Assembly (NCBI GenBank): GCA_003586115.2
Contig: QVOM02000116.1
Span: forward strand, 28,497,062 to 28,561,061
From: Salvator merianae
Taxonomy: Eukaryota; Chordata; Lepidosauria; Squamata; Teiidae
Length of the DNA stretch: 64,000 nucleotides
Direction of reading: 5' to 3'
The notes under the pieces are model-generated. The model was not told the origin of the DNA, did not search any database, and saw nothing but the letters and a program-made list of their open reading frames with translations. A program made the translations under genes and the position numbers. The stretch's first letter is position 1; every line of letters starts with the position of its first letter. Shown piece by piece: positions 23,860 to 36,250 of this stretch.

Positions 23860-24105
23860 ATCAGTTGTTCACTTTCATGCTTTTTGCAGATAAAAATACC
23901 CTTTTCCATTGAAAAAGCCCTTTTATAGGCAAAAACACAGCAAAAACATGAATATTCAATCAAATTTTTCGGTTTTGCAAGTGGGAGACTGGTTTGATTC
24001 GATCAAATTTTGAAATGTGAAAAATCGCATTTTCATTTTGATGCAAATATCTGTGAAATATTTGATCAAATTTGCAAATACGAATTTAATTTTGCACATC
24101 TCTAG
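23860..24105. mobile_element. hAT-type MITE, one end recognised
   Basis: An AT-rich element with repeated GATCAAATTT-like motifs ends in TTTGCACATCTCTAG. The reversed end (CTAGAGATGTGCAAA) resembles the termini of the hAT MITE at 29838-30222. The left end is unclear. Confidence 0.5.
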
Positions 24106-27100
24106 TGAGGAAAGCAAAGTGGAGTCAAACTCAGCTGAAGCCTCATCCCACCATAGCAGTGGCAGCACATGTGGGTGCAGGTGGAAGTCTCTGGAAGTGC
24201 CAGATGGCAGATTGACAGCTACCTATATTGTGGAAGAAATTTCCTTTTGATATGACTTAAAATGGATCAGATCAAAGGGAGATCTGCCATCTCTCTGTGG
24301 ATCTCAGGCAATGCTGAAAAAACAGCACATGGTGTTTCCAGGCACTTCGTGTCTGCCCCACATCACTGCCTGTTCCCATCACCACTACCATTACTAGTCA
24401 TGACCTTTTCATTTTGATTGGCTTTGCCAATACCTTTTCCAGTAGCAGAATATCCTTTCAGAGATGCAGTAAGTAAATCTGTTATTTATCCCTGTTTTGG
24501 CCTAGGTTTAGTAGTGAGGGCTAATGAATACTCCTTTGCTCAGAGGCCATATTACATGTTTTGAAGCTCATAGCCTATTTCTACTCTGTTCTACATAGTA
24601 CAAACACTTAATCTTGTTTTCATCTAGACTAAACAAACCCAATCATCTTTAGTTCTCATAGGAATCTTGAGAAGGCTTTTTGTTTTCTCTGCAGACGTGA
24701 CCTTTCTGGATCCTTTCCCATGTGCCAACAGCCTTCTTGAATGCTAGTGTTCAGAATTTATTGCCAGTGTGGAATATGTTATACAATGTAGAATAAAATA
24801 ATAGTCTTGCTAACAATTTGCTTATATTAAAAGCTTGAGGGTGGTCCAATATTAGGCACTGACACCTAAATGAGTCTGACTGAAATCAGTATTTGCAGCA
24901 TTGATCTGTCTCATACCAAATAATTGGGTGACACCTGGAATGTTTACCATAAGCAGATAATGTCAATAATAAATCTCTACCAAACTTATGTTTTTCTCTT
25001 CTTCCCATGACTTCTAAAGGTCCTGACTTTGAAGTAAGACTTTTCTGAATGTTTTTGCGATTCCTTATCAAAAATCCATCACATTTCCCATTTCAACCAG
25101 ACAATAGTATCTTCAAAGAGCAGCAACAAAGCTAAGCAGGCTTCACCTCTTTTTCCTTCCATCTTACTCAGGTCCCTTTAATCAGTGTGAAAAAAATAGC
25201 CAAAGTGAAATTCCAAGGAAGAAACTTGAAAGAAGTGTGTGGATCACCATGAGAGAAATAACCGTAGGTAACCTACACAAAGAACTGTACTTTGAAGAAA
25301 GTGTGATGCTTTAAGTAAAAGATCTTTGGATTTTGCAGAAAACTTCCCAGGTGTGTTCAGATAACAACGGCAGCAGCAGCAACAGCAAGTATTATGCTCT
25401 TTCACTTTATCTTGCTTTCATTCTTATAATAATTTCATATCCATCCCACAACTGTATCTTCAAATCAGGGGTGATTCTGCACTGGCCGGTTTACTATACC
25501 AGCAGACATACTCAGGAACCTTCCTTCTACAAGCTAAACAAGTCCTTCTAAAGGGAGGGCCCATCCTAAATTAACTAGGGAGACCAGGCCAAGTATCATA
25601 TATCTCACCTCAGTCTGAGCTATTGAACTTTAATCAGTTCACTCCTGTGCTACCAACAAGAAAGTATCTAAGAGCTGATTTTAATAGAAATCTGCATTCT
25701 GGCTATTAAGCTGTCTCTCAGACTACAATCCTAACCCTATTTTCCAGGGAGCATAATGAAACTTGCTTTTGAGTAAATACGGGCTGTGTTTCCCAGGAAC
25801 ATGGAAGATGTCTTGGGTGTGTGTGTGTACTGAATTTGTTGCATCTCCACAGCACCCCACACTAAAGGGGCCTTAAGGATGTGTGGTTCAGTTCTCATTA
25901 ATCTGAACCACATCAGTGGATGAAACAATTCTTAACTAACTTTGAAACACTGGCCTAGTTCTATGAACAGGTTTAGTGGTGTGCAAACAATTTCATCCAC
26001 CTCCTCATTGCATTCCTGGCCTCCTTTAATGGAAAACAACGTTTCCTTCCGTTGGCTCAGGAGTCAATGGCAAAGGGAGAATAACAACATTCTGTCATAG
26101 ACATTGCTCTGTGAATCTACACAACTTGGAAGTGAAAGCACTCACATTGATTCCAGTGAAGAGGGCTGAGCTCGTTCTATTTAGAACTGGTTCAGCACAT
26201 TCCCTGGGTATTTGGAGAAAATTCAGTACCTTTCCAAGGCACAAAAGTCCAGTGCATAAGAAGTGATTCTGAGGTCACTTCTTGCATCCTGAACCAGGTT
26301 CTCACTGTGGCAAGATGTACCGTGGTTGCAAAACGAGCCTGCTATGTCTGCATGTGGAGAATGAGGAGGCTATATGTGTGTAGGCATGGTAACTTGAACA
26401 ACATGGCATCAGCAAAGGCAGTATAGCCATCACGTTTTTTATCAGGGCTGACTATGGCATTGTGGGCATCCTGCTCTGGTAGGGACTCCTCTGGCAAAGG
26501 CTCCTGCCAGCAAAATGGAGACATGCCATCGATAGGAAAGCTCTTTCAGTTTATATATTTCCTTTGCTCTAAACGAGATATCATTTGGATAAGACAATTC
26601 CGCTTCTGTTTTTAATTGCTGTGTGGAAGAGGAAATTTCAAGGGGTGTAGCTTGCAGTGTTGGCAACAGCTTCTGGAATTTCCCCTTCTGGACAACATTA
26701 AATGCTCCAGAGTTTGGGCCTTTAAAGAAAAAAAATCAGCAAACCTTCTCTTTAATACAGTCCTATTACTCACTAGGGCTCAATAGAACTGGAACATGTT
26801 GTCCAAAGAGAAATACCTTATCTGAAGTTTCCTGCCCTTTTCTTTCCCTAGAAAATCCTCTTTGAACTAAAAGAAAAGTGTATGAAATGTGATAAGACTC
26901 AGGTGCATGGATACCGAAGGCTAGTACATATCTAAGGATTTGGAGCCAAACTATACATGACGCTACTTCCATGGCTGCATTTTGCTCAATAAACAAACAA
27001 ACAAACAAACCAAAGAAACAACCAGCAGCAATCCTTGCCGGTCTCTTCAGCTTAGCTTATTACAGTTGTTTCGGAGCTGCCTTGGAGCTGTCCATGGTTT

Positions 27101-27403
27101 GCACACAGTGCCTTTGAAATTTGCGAAAGTGGTACTTTTGAAGAACAACAAATTTCTATAAACTTTTCTTCCTGTATCATCTGTTCCAGTTGCTTCTGAA
27201 TATGGTAACCCTGCCCCACGCCCTTGCCTAATGCTTCCTGCAAACCTTTGAAGGATTTTTTTTAAAAAGCATCTACTGGGCTTGGCTCACCAAACAGGAC
27301 AAGTTTAACCCAGCAATTTTTGTTAGAAAAATCGTGAAGTTGTTGTAAACCTATAAGAATTTTCTGTTAAGTGCATGCCAAAATTTGGAGAAGCAAACCA
27401 GAC
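24106..27403. other. No gene; one AAAC microsatellite
   Basis: An (AAAC)n run lies at about 26988-27012. A GT run sits near 25817. No coding exon, RNA gene or clear repeat was recognised otherwise. Confidence 0.45.
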
Positions 27404-27406
27404 CAA

Positions 27407-28690
27407 GGGTGTGATCAGATGGTCTATTTTGGTTGGCTTCCGGTCTGAAAAAAACGCCTCTGTGCCTCTCCAAGGCTGCCTGGGTCACCTCTTCCATAAT
27501 CGGCTTTTCTGTGCTTTCAGGTTGCCTTGGGGAGCACCTCAACCAATCAGAGACTTGCAGGAATCCGCAGGACAACAGCACAAGAAGGGAGGGGGCGAGC
27601 GAGCTCTTGCCGGCAGGGAGAAACTTTCCAAACTTCCTGCCTTCTGTAGATTAAAAAAGACATCAGTAGCATCAGGATTGGGAGAAAGCCCCTAGCTACT
27701 AAAGTTCAGCGTGCTTTTTTAACTACAGAAGGCAAGGGGGTTGAAAAGTTTCTCCGCACTGGCAAATCTTCTCCCTCCCCTTTTCTCCCTGTGCTGGCAA
27801 ATCTCTCTTAGTTAAAAGCTTCAAGCAGTTTCTATTCAAGTACTTAACTGCCAGGGTTTTTCTCATCTCCCTTATTCTCCAATTTACCGATGCTTCGGTG
27901 AATTGGAGCAGAGGGCAGAGAGAGAGAGACCTTTTCTAGGTCTGAAAAAAACGCCTCTGTGCCTCTCCAAGGCTGCCTGGGTCACCTCTTCCATAATCGG
28001 CTTTTCTGTGCTTTCAGGTTGCCTTGGGGAGCACCTCAACCAATCAGAGACTTGCAGGAATCCGCAGGACAACAGCACAAGAAGGGAGGGGGCGAGCGAG
28101 CTCTTGCCGGCAGGGAGAAACTTTCCAAACTTCCTGCCTTCTGTAGATTAAAAAAGACATCAGTAGCATCAGGATTGGGAGAAAGCCCCTAGCTACTAAA
28201 GTTCAGCGTGCTTTTTTAACTACAGAAGGCAAGGGGGTTGAAAAGTTTCTCCGCACTGGCAAATCTTCTCCCTCCCCTTTTCTCCCTGTGCTGGCAAATC
28301 TCTCTTAGTTAAAAGCTTCAAGCAGTTTCTATTCAAGTACTTAACTGCCAGGGTTTTTCCCTTGCCCTCTGCTCCAGTTCCCCGAGACATCGTTGAACTG
28401 AGAATAAGGGGGGAAGAGAGAATAAGACAGAGTTGAACCAGGAGTTTAAACCGGGAGTTGAAAAGGGAGAGAGAAACCTAGCAGTTAAAGAGTTAATGGT
28501 TTGGAAAATCTCTTTAGCAAAGAGGTGGGGAGTGGCCAATCAGTGAGCAACTCCCTTTGCAGGCTGTGACACTAGATCGCTGAATCGCCTCATTGGTAAG
28601 TGCATGTGGAAGACTTTTTTCCTGTGTACCTAGGAATTATTCGCTCCTTTTATGCAGGCGATTTTAAAAATCGCTAGTTTGAACCCAGCC
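27407..28690 (+). mobile_element. Foldback-type DNA transposon, family B, copy with internal duplication
   Basis: The left end GGGTGTGATCAGA and right end, reversed, GGCTGGGTTCAAAC match the termini of 17401-18211. Flanks are CAA and TAA, one mismatch from a 3-bp duplication. Without its internal tandem duplication the element would be about 787 bp, close to the 811 bp of the other copy. It includes the 'ccataatcggcttttc' and 'gaattggagcagaggg' blocks of the other copy. Open frames at 27375-27695, 27433-27654, 27903-28151 and 27959-28192 come in near-identical pairs because of the duplication and are not genes. Confidence 0.68.
27442..28358 (+). repeat. 497-bp tandem duplication inside the family B element
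   Basis: Bases 27442-27861 recur at 27939-28358 with no difference that I could see over about 420 bp. The 77 bases between them (27862-27938) carry the small hairpin CTCCAATTTACCGA / TCGGTGAATTGGAG. Confidence 0.88.
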
Positions 28691-28693
28691 TAA

Positions 28694-29829
28694 GGATGCC
28701 ATTTTCTTCTGTGGATGAAGGCACAGGAAAGGACATTTGGGGGAAAAGCTGCCAAATTATTCTTTGAACAGCAACTCCCCTGTACCTTTTTGCTTAACTG
28801 CAAAATTCTCAAGGCATACAAATAGTTTTCTTTTTGTATACAGTATTTGTTTTTGCTACGGTAGAGAATATCTGTAGTTCAGGGCCAGAGTGCTGCATTG
28901 TACAGATAATCTGATCTGAACCTTCTTTCTGTAGATGTTTTGCCATCAGACTTGGTAGAATCATCAGTGCAAATTCACAGTGATGATGCTACATGTCCAT
29001 GGACAGAAGATTTTGCTTGGAGAACTCCTGTGATGCAACATTTCCTTGCAATTAGGCAAAAGACAGGTGAGAAAGGGAATAGTTTCTTAGGAAAAACAGT
29101 GCAAGAAAAAAAAAGATTAATCCCTTCATACATGCTCCCAATTGCAACTAGAACTGCCCATGACTCTTTTCATAAAATTGTTCATAAATTTATTTATTTT
29201 TTATAAAAAGACATTGCATTGGTCGTCTAGTTTGACCTTAGAATGTTATCTTATGGAGAGACTGTACAGTCATTTTTCTGTTTCCTGAGGAATGTACTTT
29301 CATTTTGTGGATTGCTTTTGCACAGACAGGATCCTTAGGGTCACTTTTCACGTTGATGTATGGGTTTGCTGCATCCTTTTATTTAATGCAATCCATTCCC
29401 TACCTCTTCCCAGTTTTCTTTTTTTCTTTTAAAGAGAGAACTCTTAGAAGCAATACATTAAATAGCTTAAACAATAAATTTGTCGGTTTACGAATGCCTC
29501 TGGGTTTCTGTATGTCCCCCTTGAACACCAAAGGCTATTTTTGCAGAGTTAATTTAAGCTCCCACAGATATCCTATCATCTTTCACATTTGTTTGTAATG
29601 GCAATGGAAAGACGACATGTGCAAATCCCTTACACTGTTGTGTCTCTGGAGCTAAGCAGATAAATTGATAGTGTTTTCTTAAGATCTGGGGAGTCAAACG
29701 TATTTTAAGGTCAGGGGAACTCTTGAAGGATCAGACTGCACATTATGCTGTTCCAGTTTAATCAACACAAATGCCAAAGTTTTATCCACATTTCACTGTG
29801 GATAGCTGAAACTGGGAACCTCACCGTCA
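28694..29829. other. No gene recognised
   Basis: Open frames at 28940-29206 and 29305-29598 lack domains. The first begins shortly after TTCTTTCTGTAG and ends with a GTGAG-like donor near 29067. It could be an unidentified exon, but nothing supports a protein family. Confidence 0.4.
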
Positions 29830-29837
29830 GTGTTGAA

Positions 29838-30222
29838 TAGAAATGTGCCAAACTGGTTTGGATTTGAATTGGTTTGAATAGAACAGAGATGTTTGAAAAA
29901 TTTGACTTCAAAATGAACACCCTGCCTGTTCAAAAACAGAGTTCGAATTCAAACGGAACAAAGGGATGGAGGTCTTCAAGGAGAGACTGGACAGACATTT
30001 GTCAGGGATGGTTTAGTGGATCCTGCATTGAGCTGGGGATTGGACTCGATGACCCTGGAGGTCCCTTCCGACTCTATGATTTATGATGTTCTAACAAACC
30101 TAGTAAACACACCCTGTTTGATCAAGTTTTGGAGATAGGTGAAGGTGTTCAGATGCACTACTGTTCAAAGAAAAAAGTCCAAAATCAATAGGAACCAGTT
30201 CCCTCATCAGTTCACATCTCTA
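29838..30222 (+). mobile_element. hAT-type MITE with perfect 8-bp target duplication
   Basis: GTGTTGAA flanks the element on both sides (29830-29837 and 30223-30230). Its ends are TAGAAATGTGCC and, reversed, TAGAGATGTGAAC. An 8-bp duplication plus these short termini fit hAT transposition. The element is interrupted by a CR1 fragment at 29963-30092; without it the MITE is about 250 bp. Confidence 0.82.
29963..30092 (+). mobile_element. CR1 LINE 3' end nested in the hAT MITE
   Basis: A 5'-truncated CR1 end with 'gagagactggacagacat', 'ggattggactcgatgaccc' and the terminal 'ctctatgatttatgatg' motif. AACAAA flanks it at 29957-29962 and 30093-30098, a 6-bp target duplication. It was therefore inserted after the hAT MITE. 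Confidence 0.85.
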
Positions 30223-30230
30223 GTGTTGAA

Positions 30231-32540
30231 TGCATGGAAGATACTCATCTATCCCACACCTTCTGAAGTCTTGTCTTACTAAGCTTCCAGACCATCTTCC
30301 TTGTCAGCTTGTCCCCATAGAAAGATTTCTGTAGCCAATAGGAATCCTTGCAGTATTACACCTTCTGCCCCTTTCATTTTCTCTTGAACTGTGTTCACAT
30401 GGCCTGATGGCTGATATTCCCCCACACCCACCAAAGACTCCAATGATGCAACCTAATGTTTAACTTCTTTCAACCACTCTCAGGGTGCTTTGTTGGGTGA
30501 AGTCCCCTCACCTCCCCCATGGAGATGCATGGAGGGTCAAGGAAGTGACCTAACAAGCCCAATTTCCACCCAAGCAATTTTACCTGAGCATCAAAAATAG
30601 CCAACTTCTGAGAAGTTGGCTGGGCTGGAAGCCATGCTGCTGCAACAGAGTTCCCTCAAGCCATTGCAAGGGATGTGGTGTTTATCCCCTGCTTCAGTTG
30701 CCCTTCCACAGTGGCTATTAGCCTTTCACCCCAGATTTCAGTACTTTAAGGTGCAGCCTTGGAGCTATGAGCAAGCCACTGCTTGCCCAGGCTGCATAAG
30801 CCAGCTTTTCTCCTTTGGCTGCAAAAGGAATGTCAGAAAGATTTTTTTTCCCCATGAAGCCTTGACTGGTGTGGTTTGTTTTATCTTCTGCATGAGCATA
30901 GCTAATATGGCTGATTTTCTAAACTTGTCACATAACCGGAGGGTCTTATAAGCAGCAAAAGTGTTTATATGTTTGAGAGAGAGAGACTCCAGTTGCCAAG
31001 TACATGCACAGGAGATGAATCAGAGGAGAATGGTGCGAAAAGCTGCGCTTAGTTGCACTCAGGGCAATGAAAGCCAACTCCCTATGTGTGCTCTGGGTGG
31101 GAACAACTGTGGCTTAACCTTCTCTGCATCTCTGTCCTTCTGCCTCCCTATTCATGTCTCTGCTACACCATACAATAGCAGCATGCGTTTCAGAATTTAT
31201 CAATCTGACACTCATGTAATCCTTTATCATTGCCCATAATGACAAGGGCTACTAGGATCTGGTGTTCAAAATGCCCAAAAGGTACCGGGTTAGGAAAGGC
31301 ATCCAGTCTGTATTTAGACAAAGACATATAAACTTTAATCACAATTCCATTACAAAGACTTTCAGATTTTTTTGCATTTAGTATGAAGGCAACACTCCAC
31401 TACACCCAGCATCTCAAAGCCTGAGTCCTGTCTCCCTTGGTCCTTCTTTTTTTCTTTTTAATTTATTTAAGGTATATAAAATTTACATTTAATTCAAAAA
31501 TTCATAAGCTAACTTTTTTTTGGTCTGACTTCCTCCTTCTTCCAAAATTTCTTCTAAGTTTCATGTTTCTTATCCCTCCTAATCACTTAGTTCTTTTCTT
31601 CTGCCGATTGTCTTTCCTCTTCATTCTTCAAATCCACCAATCAGAAGTCCACTTTCCAATTCTTGCAGAAAATCGATAAAGGGTTTCCAGTTTCCATAAA
31701 ACCTGTCTTATTTCTCAGTAAGTTAGTCAATTTGTCCTTCTCGTCAAGGTCGATCATTTTAACCAACCAATCATCCACCGTTGATACTTTTTCTCCTTAC
31801 CATTTCTGTGCATATATAATTCTAGACTGTCTCCCTTGGTCCTTAATGCATGTCTTGCCTCAGGGTTGACTAATGGGTACCTAACCCACTATGTCCAATG
31901 GGGTCAATTTTTATGTGTGTTTGCACAGAATTACAGCCTACCTAATTAGGACACCTACCTATTAGGGGTCCTACATAATATTAGATCTCCCTGTTCAGAC
32001 CCCTAATACCACTGTTACAGGTTTCCTAATTCTGTCCATGTATCAATATGTTAGTGAAATATTGACCACTGTTTAGGGATTTCTGAACTGGGATAATCTA
32101 ATTTGTCACCTCTGCAACTTCTGGTCTGGATTCCAAGGAGTTCACATCCTCCCTATATTTCATTCTGGCAAGGCATTGCTTTGCTCAGAGGCAACATAAC
32201 CCTATGGTCTCCAAAGAGACGTTTCACATATATACTCGACAGCGAGAAACTCATAAGCTTTGAGAGACTGTGAGCTTCCCCCTTTTAGGACAAACACGCT
32301 GTGTTTTTTCAGCCATCATTCCCAGTGACACTGTCAACAGTTATGTGACCATGAACAGAAGGCAGCAGCAAATGAAACTGACAATCTTTCTCTGCATTAT
32401 GTTTTATAAAATATAACAGTAGGATAGATGGCATGTTTTGGTGCGATAATACCCAACTCTGGAGCAAAGCTTGCGAGGGGCAAAGGGCCTTTCCAAGACT
32501 GCAAAAGGTAGGAAATGCTGTGCATTTAGAGAGGCATTGG
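30231..32540. other. No gene; possible antisense LINE fragment
   Basis: The pyrimidine-rich stretch at about 31440-31830 looks like an antisense LINE 3' region (a 'ctttttaatttatttaagg' tract, then 'cagtttccataaaacctgtc'), but I cannot name the class. The rest is unassigned. Confidence 0.35.
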
Positions 32541-35126
32541 CTTCCTAGCTGTGCTCCCAATATTTATTTATTTATTATCAAATGAGTATTATAAGTGCTT
32601 TATCTATGTTTGTGAATTGCCGATTAGCGTGGAGTTCCACTGTAGAGATTTATATTTCTGTTTTTGAATCTATGAATCATATGCATATTTGCACCGATGC
32701 ATTTCCACACATTAGTATCCTTCTATTATTCTGCATTTTGTAAATCAGGTTTTTTTAAAAAAGAAAAATTGTATTTTTGGTGGCCCATGCTTTTTTCTTT
32801 CTTTCTTTCTATGACAGCATGAAGGAGACTGGGTCTTTAAATGAAGTCCTGTGGTGGAAATAAAAAAAACCAATTGTTAGCAACTGACAGATTGGCAGAG
32901 TGCATGGGATGGAGTGAGTTTGTTTTGCTATTCAAGACACATTTCAGTATAACCTACGCTAGCTGTGGGAAAGATAAAAATGTCCTCCAGTTAAGTCCAA
33001 CTTCTCTTGACTACATGGGCAGTTTCATGAGGTTTTCTTGAAAACAGCAACTGGTTTGCTATTTGACCTCTTTAGAGATTCCTTCCCCCTGCCACAGCTC
33101 CCAAGTCTAGTGTACAGCCTTTGAATTTCTTGGGGGATCTCCTATCCAACTTTGCTTAATGTTCTAGATCAGCCAAGCCTGGGTAGGAGCCATCACTTCC
33201 AAGGCCCTGTGCTAACTTGTTTCACTTTCTGCTGGTGGCCATCACAGCCAGAAGTGTAACTACCACTGAGCAAGCCTGGCTCTTTACCAAGGGATTTTGT
33301 GTGTGTGATGTACACATTTGGAACAAAGGCTGGCTGCCAAGCTTGGTGTTTGTTTAGTACTACATTCTGTGAACGCCTTGCTTCCAGGAGACCATTTTAC
33401 CCCAGGAATGCCCCAGCCTTGGCTAACATGACAGAACCAAACTGAAATTTCATGATTATGCATTTGCCATTTTTTTTTGCAGTTATGTCATTGCTTCTGG
33501 CATTCCAGAGTGAATATTGGCTTGGATGTACATTCTTGGTTTCCAGTTATCATTTCACTACCATCCGTTACCCCACTTTTCCCTTTGCAGAGGAAACCCA
33601 GTGCATCTAACTTGTTATTTAAAATGTGTAGAGGAAACAAACTGAGAAAGATTACCCTTATTGATTGTTTACCTGCAGCATTGAGCAATACCACGGGCAC
33701 TTGCTGCTATAAATAGAACAATATGCCATTAAAAGCCATAATTAAAACCATATTATACTGTGACAACCTTTAAAATAAATCCTGAATGAATAACCTACTT
33801 TAGCTAATTAAACAAATCAGTGTGATGTTTGTTGTATTAGTAATATTTACTGCCAATCATAAATCTAAATAGTTAACAAATCTAATTTTTAGGATCGCAC
33901 ATTTACAACCTAGGCACACCTATTGTATTTGTGTAGGCGTTAATGCAATTCTGGTGAGTGGGTGTGCATGTGAATTGCTTACACCTCAGGATTTGAAACC
34001 TCAGGTTTCTTAGCTCCTTTTGCAAAATCACCGGTTATCAATCAATCTACTTTTCTATCTATTTATATACTGCCTTTTCAAATATTCCTCAAGGTAGTTA
34101 AAAGAACAGTTCCCACTTTATAGAGAAAACAAGATATAAGAATGTAAGAGTAATAATAATAAAACAGTAGAGTCAGTATAAAATAAAACAGATGCAAAAA
34201 TAGCACCAGAGATGATCTTCTCCAATCAATCCCAACCCAAAGCAGCCACCATAGCACCAATGGTAAAGGCAATCAGGCTCAGCTGCAGTAGGAGTTTTAC
34301 ACCTGTTCTCTTGCTTATGAAGATAAGACATATGTCTCACAGTCTAAACCCACAACATTAAAGGGCATAGTAATTCAAGCATCCCACTTCAACAGCTAAT
34401 TGAAATAAACTGGGTGGTATTTTTTGGTTTTTTTAAAGGACTTTAAAAACAGTTTGGTGGGTTATGAAATCCTTTGTGAAGCTACATATGGTCCACAAAC
34501 TAGTGGATTTTTTATTTAAATCTTTCTCTATAGAGGCATGGGGAAGCTATTGCCCTTCAGCCGTGGCCTCACCAGACAGCTGGTATGATCAGTGATACAG
34601 GTAGTAAAGGGCGACGGGCAACAGTTTCACATGAATTGAGACTGTGGTGGGAGAGGGCTCTGATTGGAAGCTTCCCTGTGATTCTCCCCAAATCATGTTT
34701 GGTCTGCTTGCAATTCTCGTCACCAAAGATTTGGGGAGCTCAATGGGAGGCTTCCAGTTCAAGCTTAATCCCACCCACACAGTCCTTGTTGAAGAATTCC
34801 ACCACATACCAATGATTATTATGAGAAATGGAGTCCAGGGGACCTCATACCAGCGTCACAGCATAACGGTGCCCTTTAATTACAGGAGTTGATTTCCCAA
34901 ATTACAGTCATCTGCATACCTCCTTCACAATCTTTTGCTGTACCACCTGTACTGTAATTTACGGCTTGATATTTAAATTGACTCCCTTATTTTACTTAAA
35001 TACATTTATTTAGAATTTTTAAAAATGTAGTTTATCACGTGGCATCTAAAATCTTCTTACATACCACCAGAGGTAGGAGTACCAAAGCTTCTTCGAGATA
35101 GATTATTTTACCACTTTGATCTTATC
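32541..35126. other. AT-rich unique-looking DNA
   Basis: No gene is seen. Bases 33600-33900 are dense in TAAT-type homeodomain-like cores and free of recognisable repeats. An antisense LINE-like tail lies near 34050-34100. Confidence 0.4.
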
Positions 35127-35129
35127 TAA

Positions 35130-35330
35130 GGTTGTGCTCACATGCCATTGAAGAAAAGAAAAAGAAAAGCACTTCTGAAGTGGCTTCGAGGCAGCTTAAT
35201 CTATCTGGTTTGCAGGTGGGAATGCTCCCATGCCAGTCTGCCCTTCCACCTCTCTCATGATCATTGTAGGCTAGAAAAGGCGGATTAGAGATGGAATGAG
35301 AACGTGGTGGCCACACGCTACTGTCTCAGA
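35130..35330 (+). mobile_element. MITE of the GG(C/T)TGTG family, right end lost
   Basis: It starts GGTTGTGCTCACATGCC after TAA and aligns by eye with the intact 212-bp element at 55441-55652 through 'gcacttctgaagtggct', 'tgccagtctgccc' and 'actgtctcagagg'. The right end is replaced by a family F repeat at about 35331. Confidence 0.6.
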
Positions 35331-35480
35331 GGACTTTTTTGCACTTGGTCTTATTCTGGATTGTATCCCGGAATAGGGGCTTGCCATCTGCGTCCTGGGA
35401 CAGACTATGGCAGGCCACTATTACTTTCTGAGGGTCTTTGACATAGGATACATAACTGTATTATTTCGAAGCTCACAAGA
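35331..35480 (+). mobile_element. MITE-like repeat, family F, copy 2
   Basis: It begins GGACTTTTTTGCACTTGG and contains 'cttattctggattgtatccc' and 'ggcttgccatctgc', as at 19058 and 37498. Confidence 0.5.
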
Positions 35481-35827
35481 TCAACACTTTCAAAACACTG
35501 CCTGATGAATGCTGTCTTTTTTTTTCCTTTCCTTTAAGAACAATGTAAATTAAAAAGCATGTACCACCCTATAGAAGGTATAACATTACACCGTAAGAGT
35601 CTCTTGTGGCAAGCTATCTGTGAAACATAACTTTGATTTATGTTTTTGGACACCTCCTCTTCACTTCAGTGAAATCTATAGAGCGTAGAGTGGTCTGGTT
35701 GCCAAGTAACAGAAGTGAACTTGCCTTCTATATATCTCAGCCACTAGTTGCGAATACAAAGCTGTATCTTCCAAGTATGGTACTAGTGGCATTTTGCATA
35801 TGATTTATTAGAATTTGTCTCATATCT

Positions 35828-36250
35828 TTTATTTATTTATTTATAACCTTTGAATATAACCTTCACCTGAAGGTCCCAGGTTCAAACAAATTTAATATCC
35901 CAGCAGACGGACCCAACCCAACATAACTACTTAACATAAAAATAAAAGTAGATCAATTATCTTCCAATCCAGTGCAGCATACTGATAATAATGGATCCTG
36001 CAGGGAAGTGTGGCAAGAAGATTGCTACATTACCTGTGCTCTTTGTAAAGCTGTTTCATACTGTTCACATACCTGCTGCTGTTCCTGGTAACACCCATCC
36101 TCCTCAAATTTTTCTAAGCCTTTTCTGAAGCCATTCAAGGTGGTAGGCCACATCACATTTCATGGCAGTGAATGCCACAAATAAATTATGCCTTGCATGT
36201 CTTTTGCCTGTCCTGAATCCTCTGTTTAAAAACAGAAAACCTATCTGCAG
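35828..36250 (-). mobile_element. Antisense L2-like tail and CR1/L3-like fragment
   Basis: 35828-35885 is a TTTATTTATTTA tract with 'cacctgaaggtcccagg'. 36100-36235 ('tcatggcagtgaatgcc', 'gtctttt gcctgtcctgaatcc') resembles the antisense CR1 element at 51990-52600. Confidence 0.45.

Noticed and set aside
27375..28192. Duplicated gene pair from paired near-identical frames
   Set aside because: They result from the 497-bp tandem duplication in a foldback transposon.
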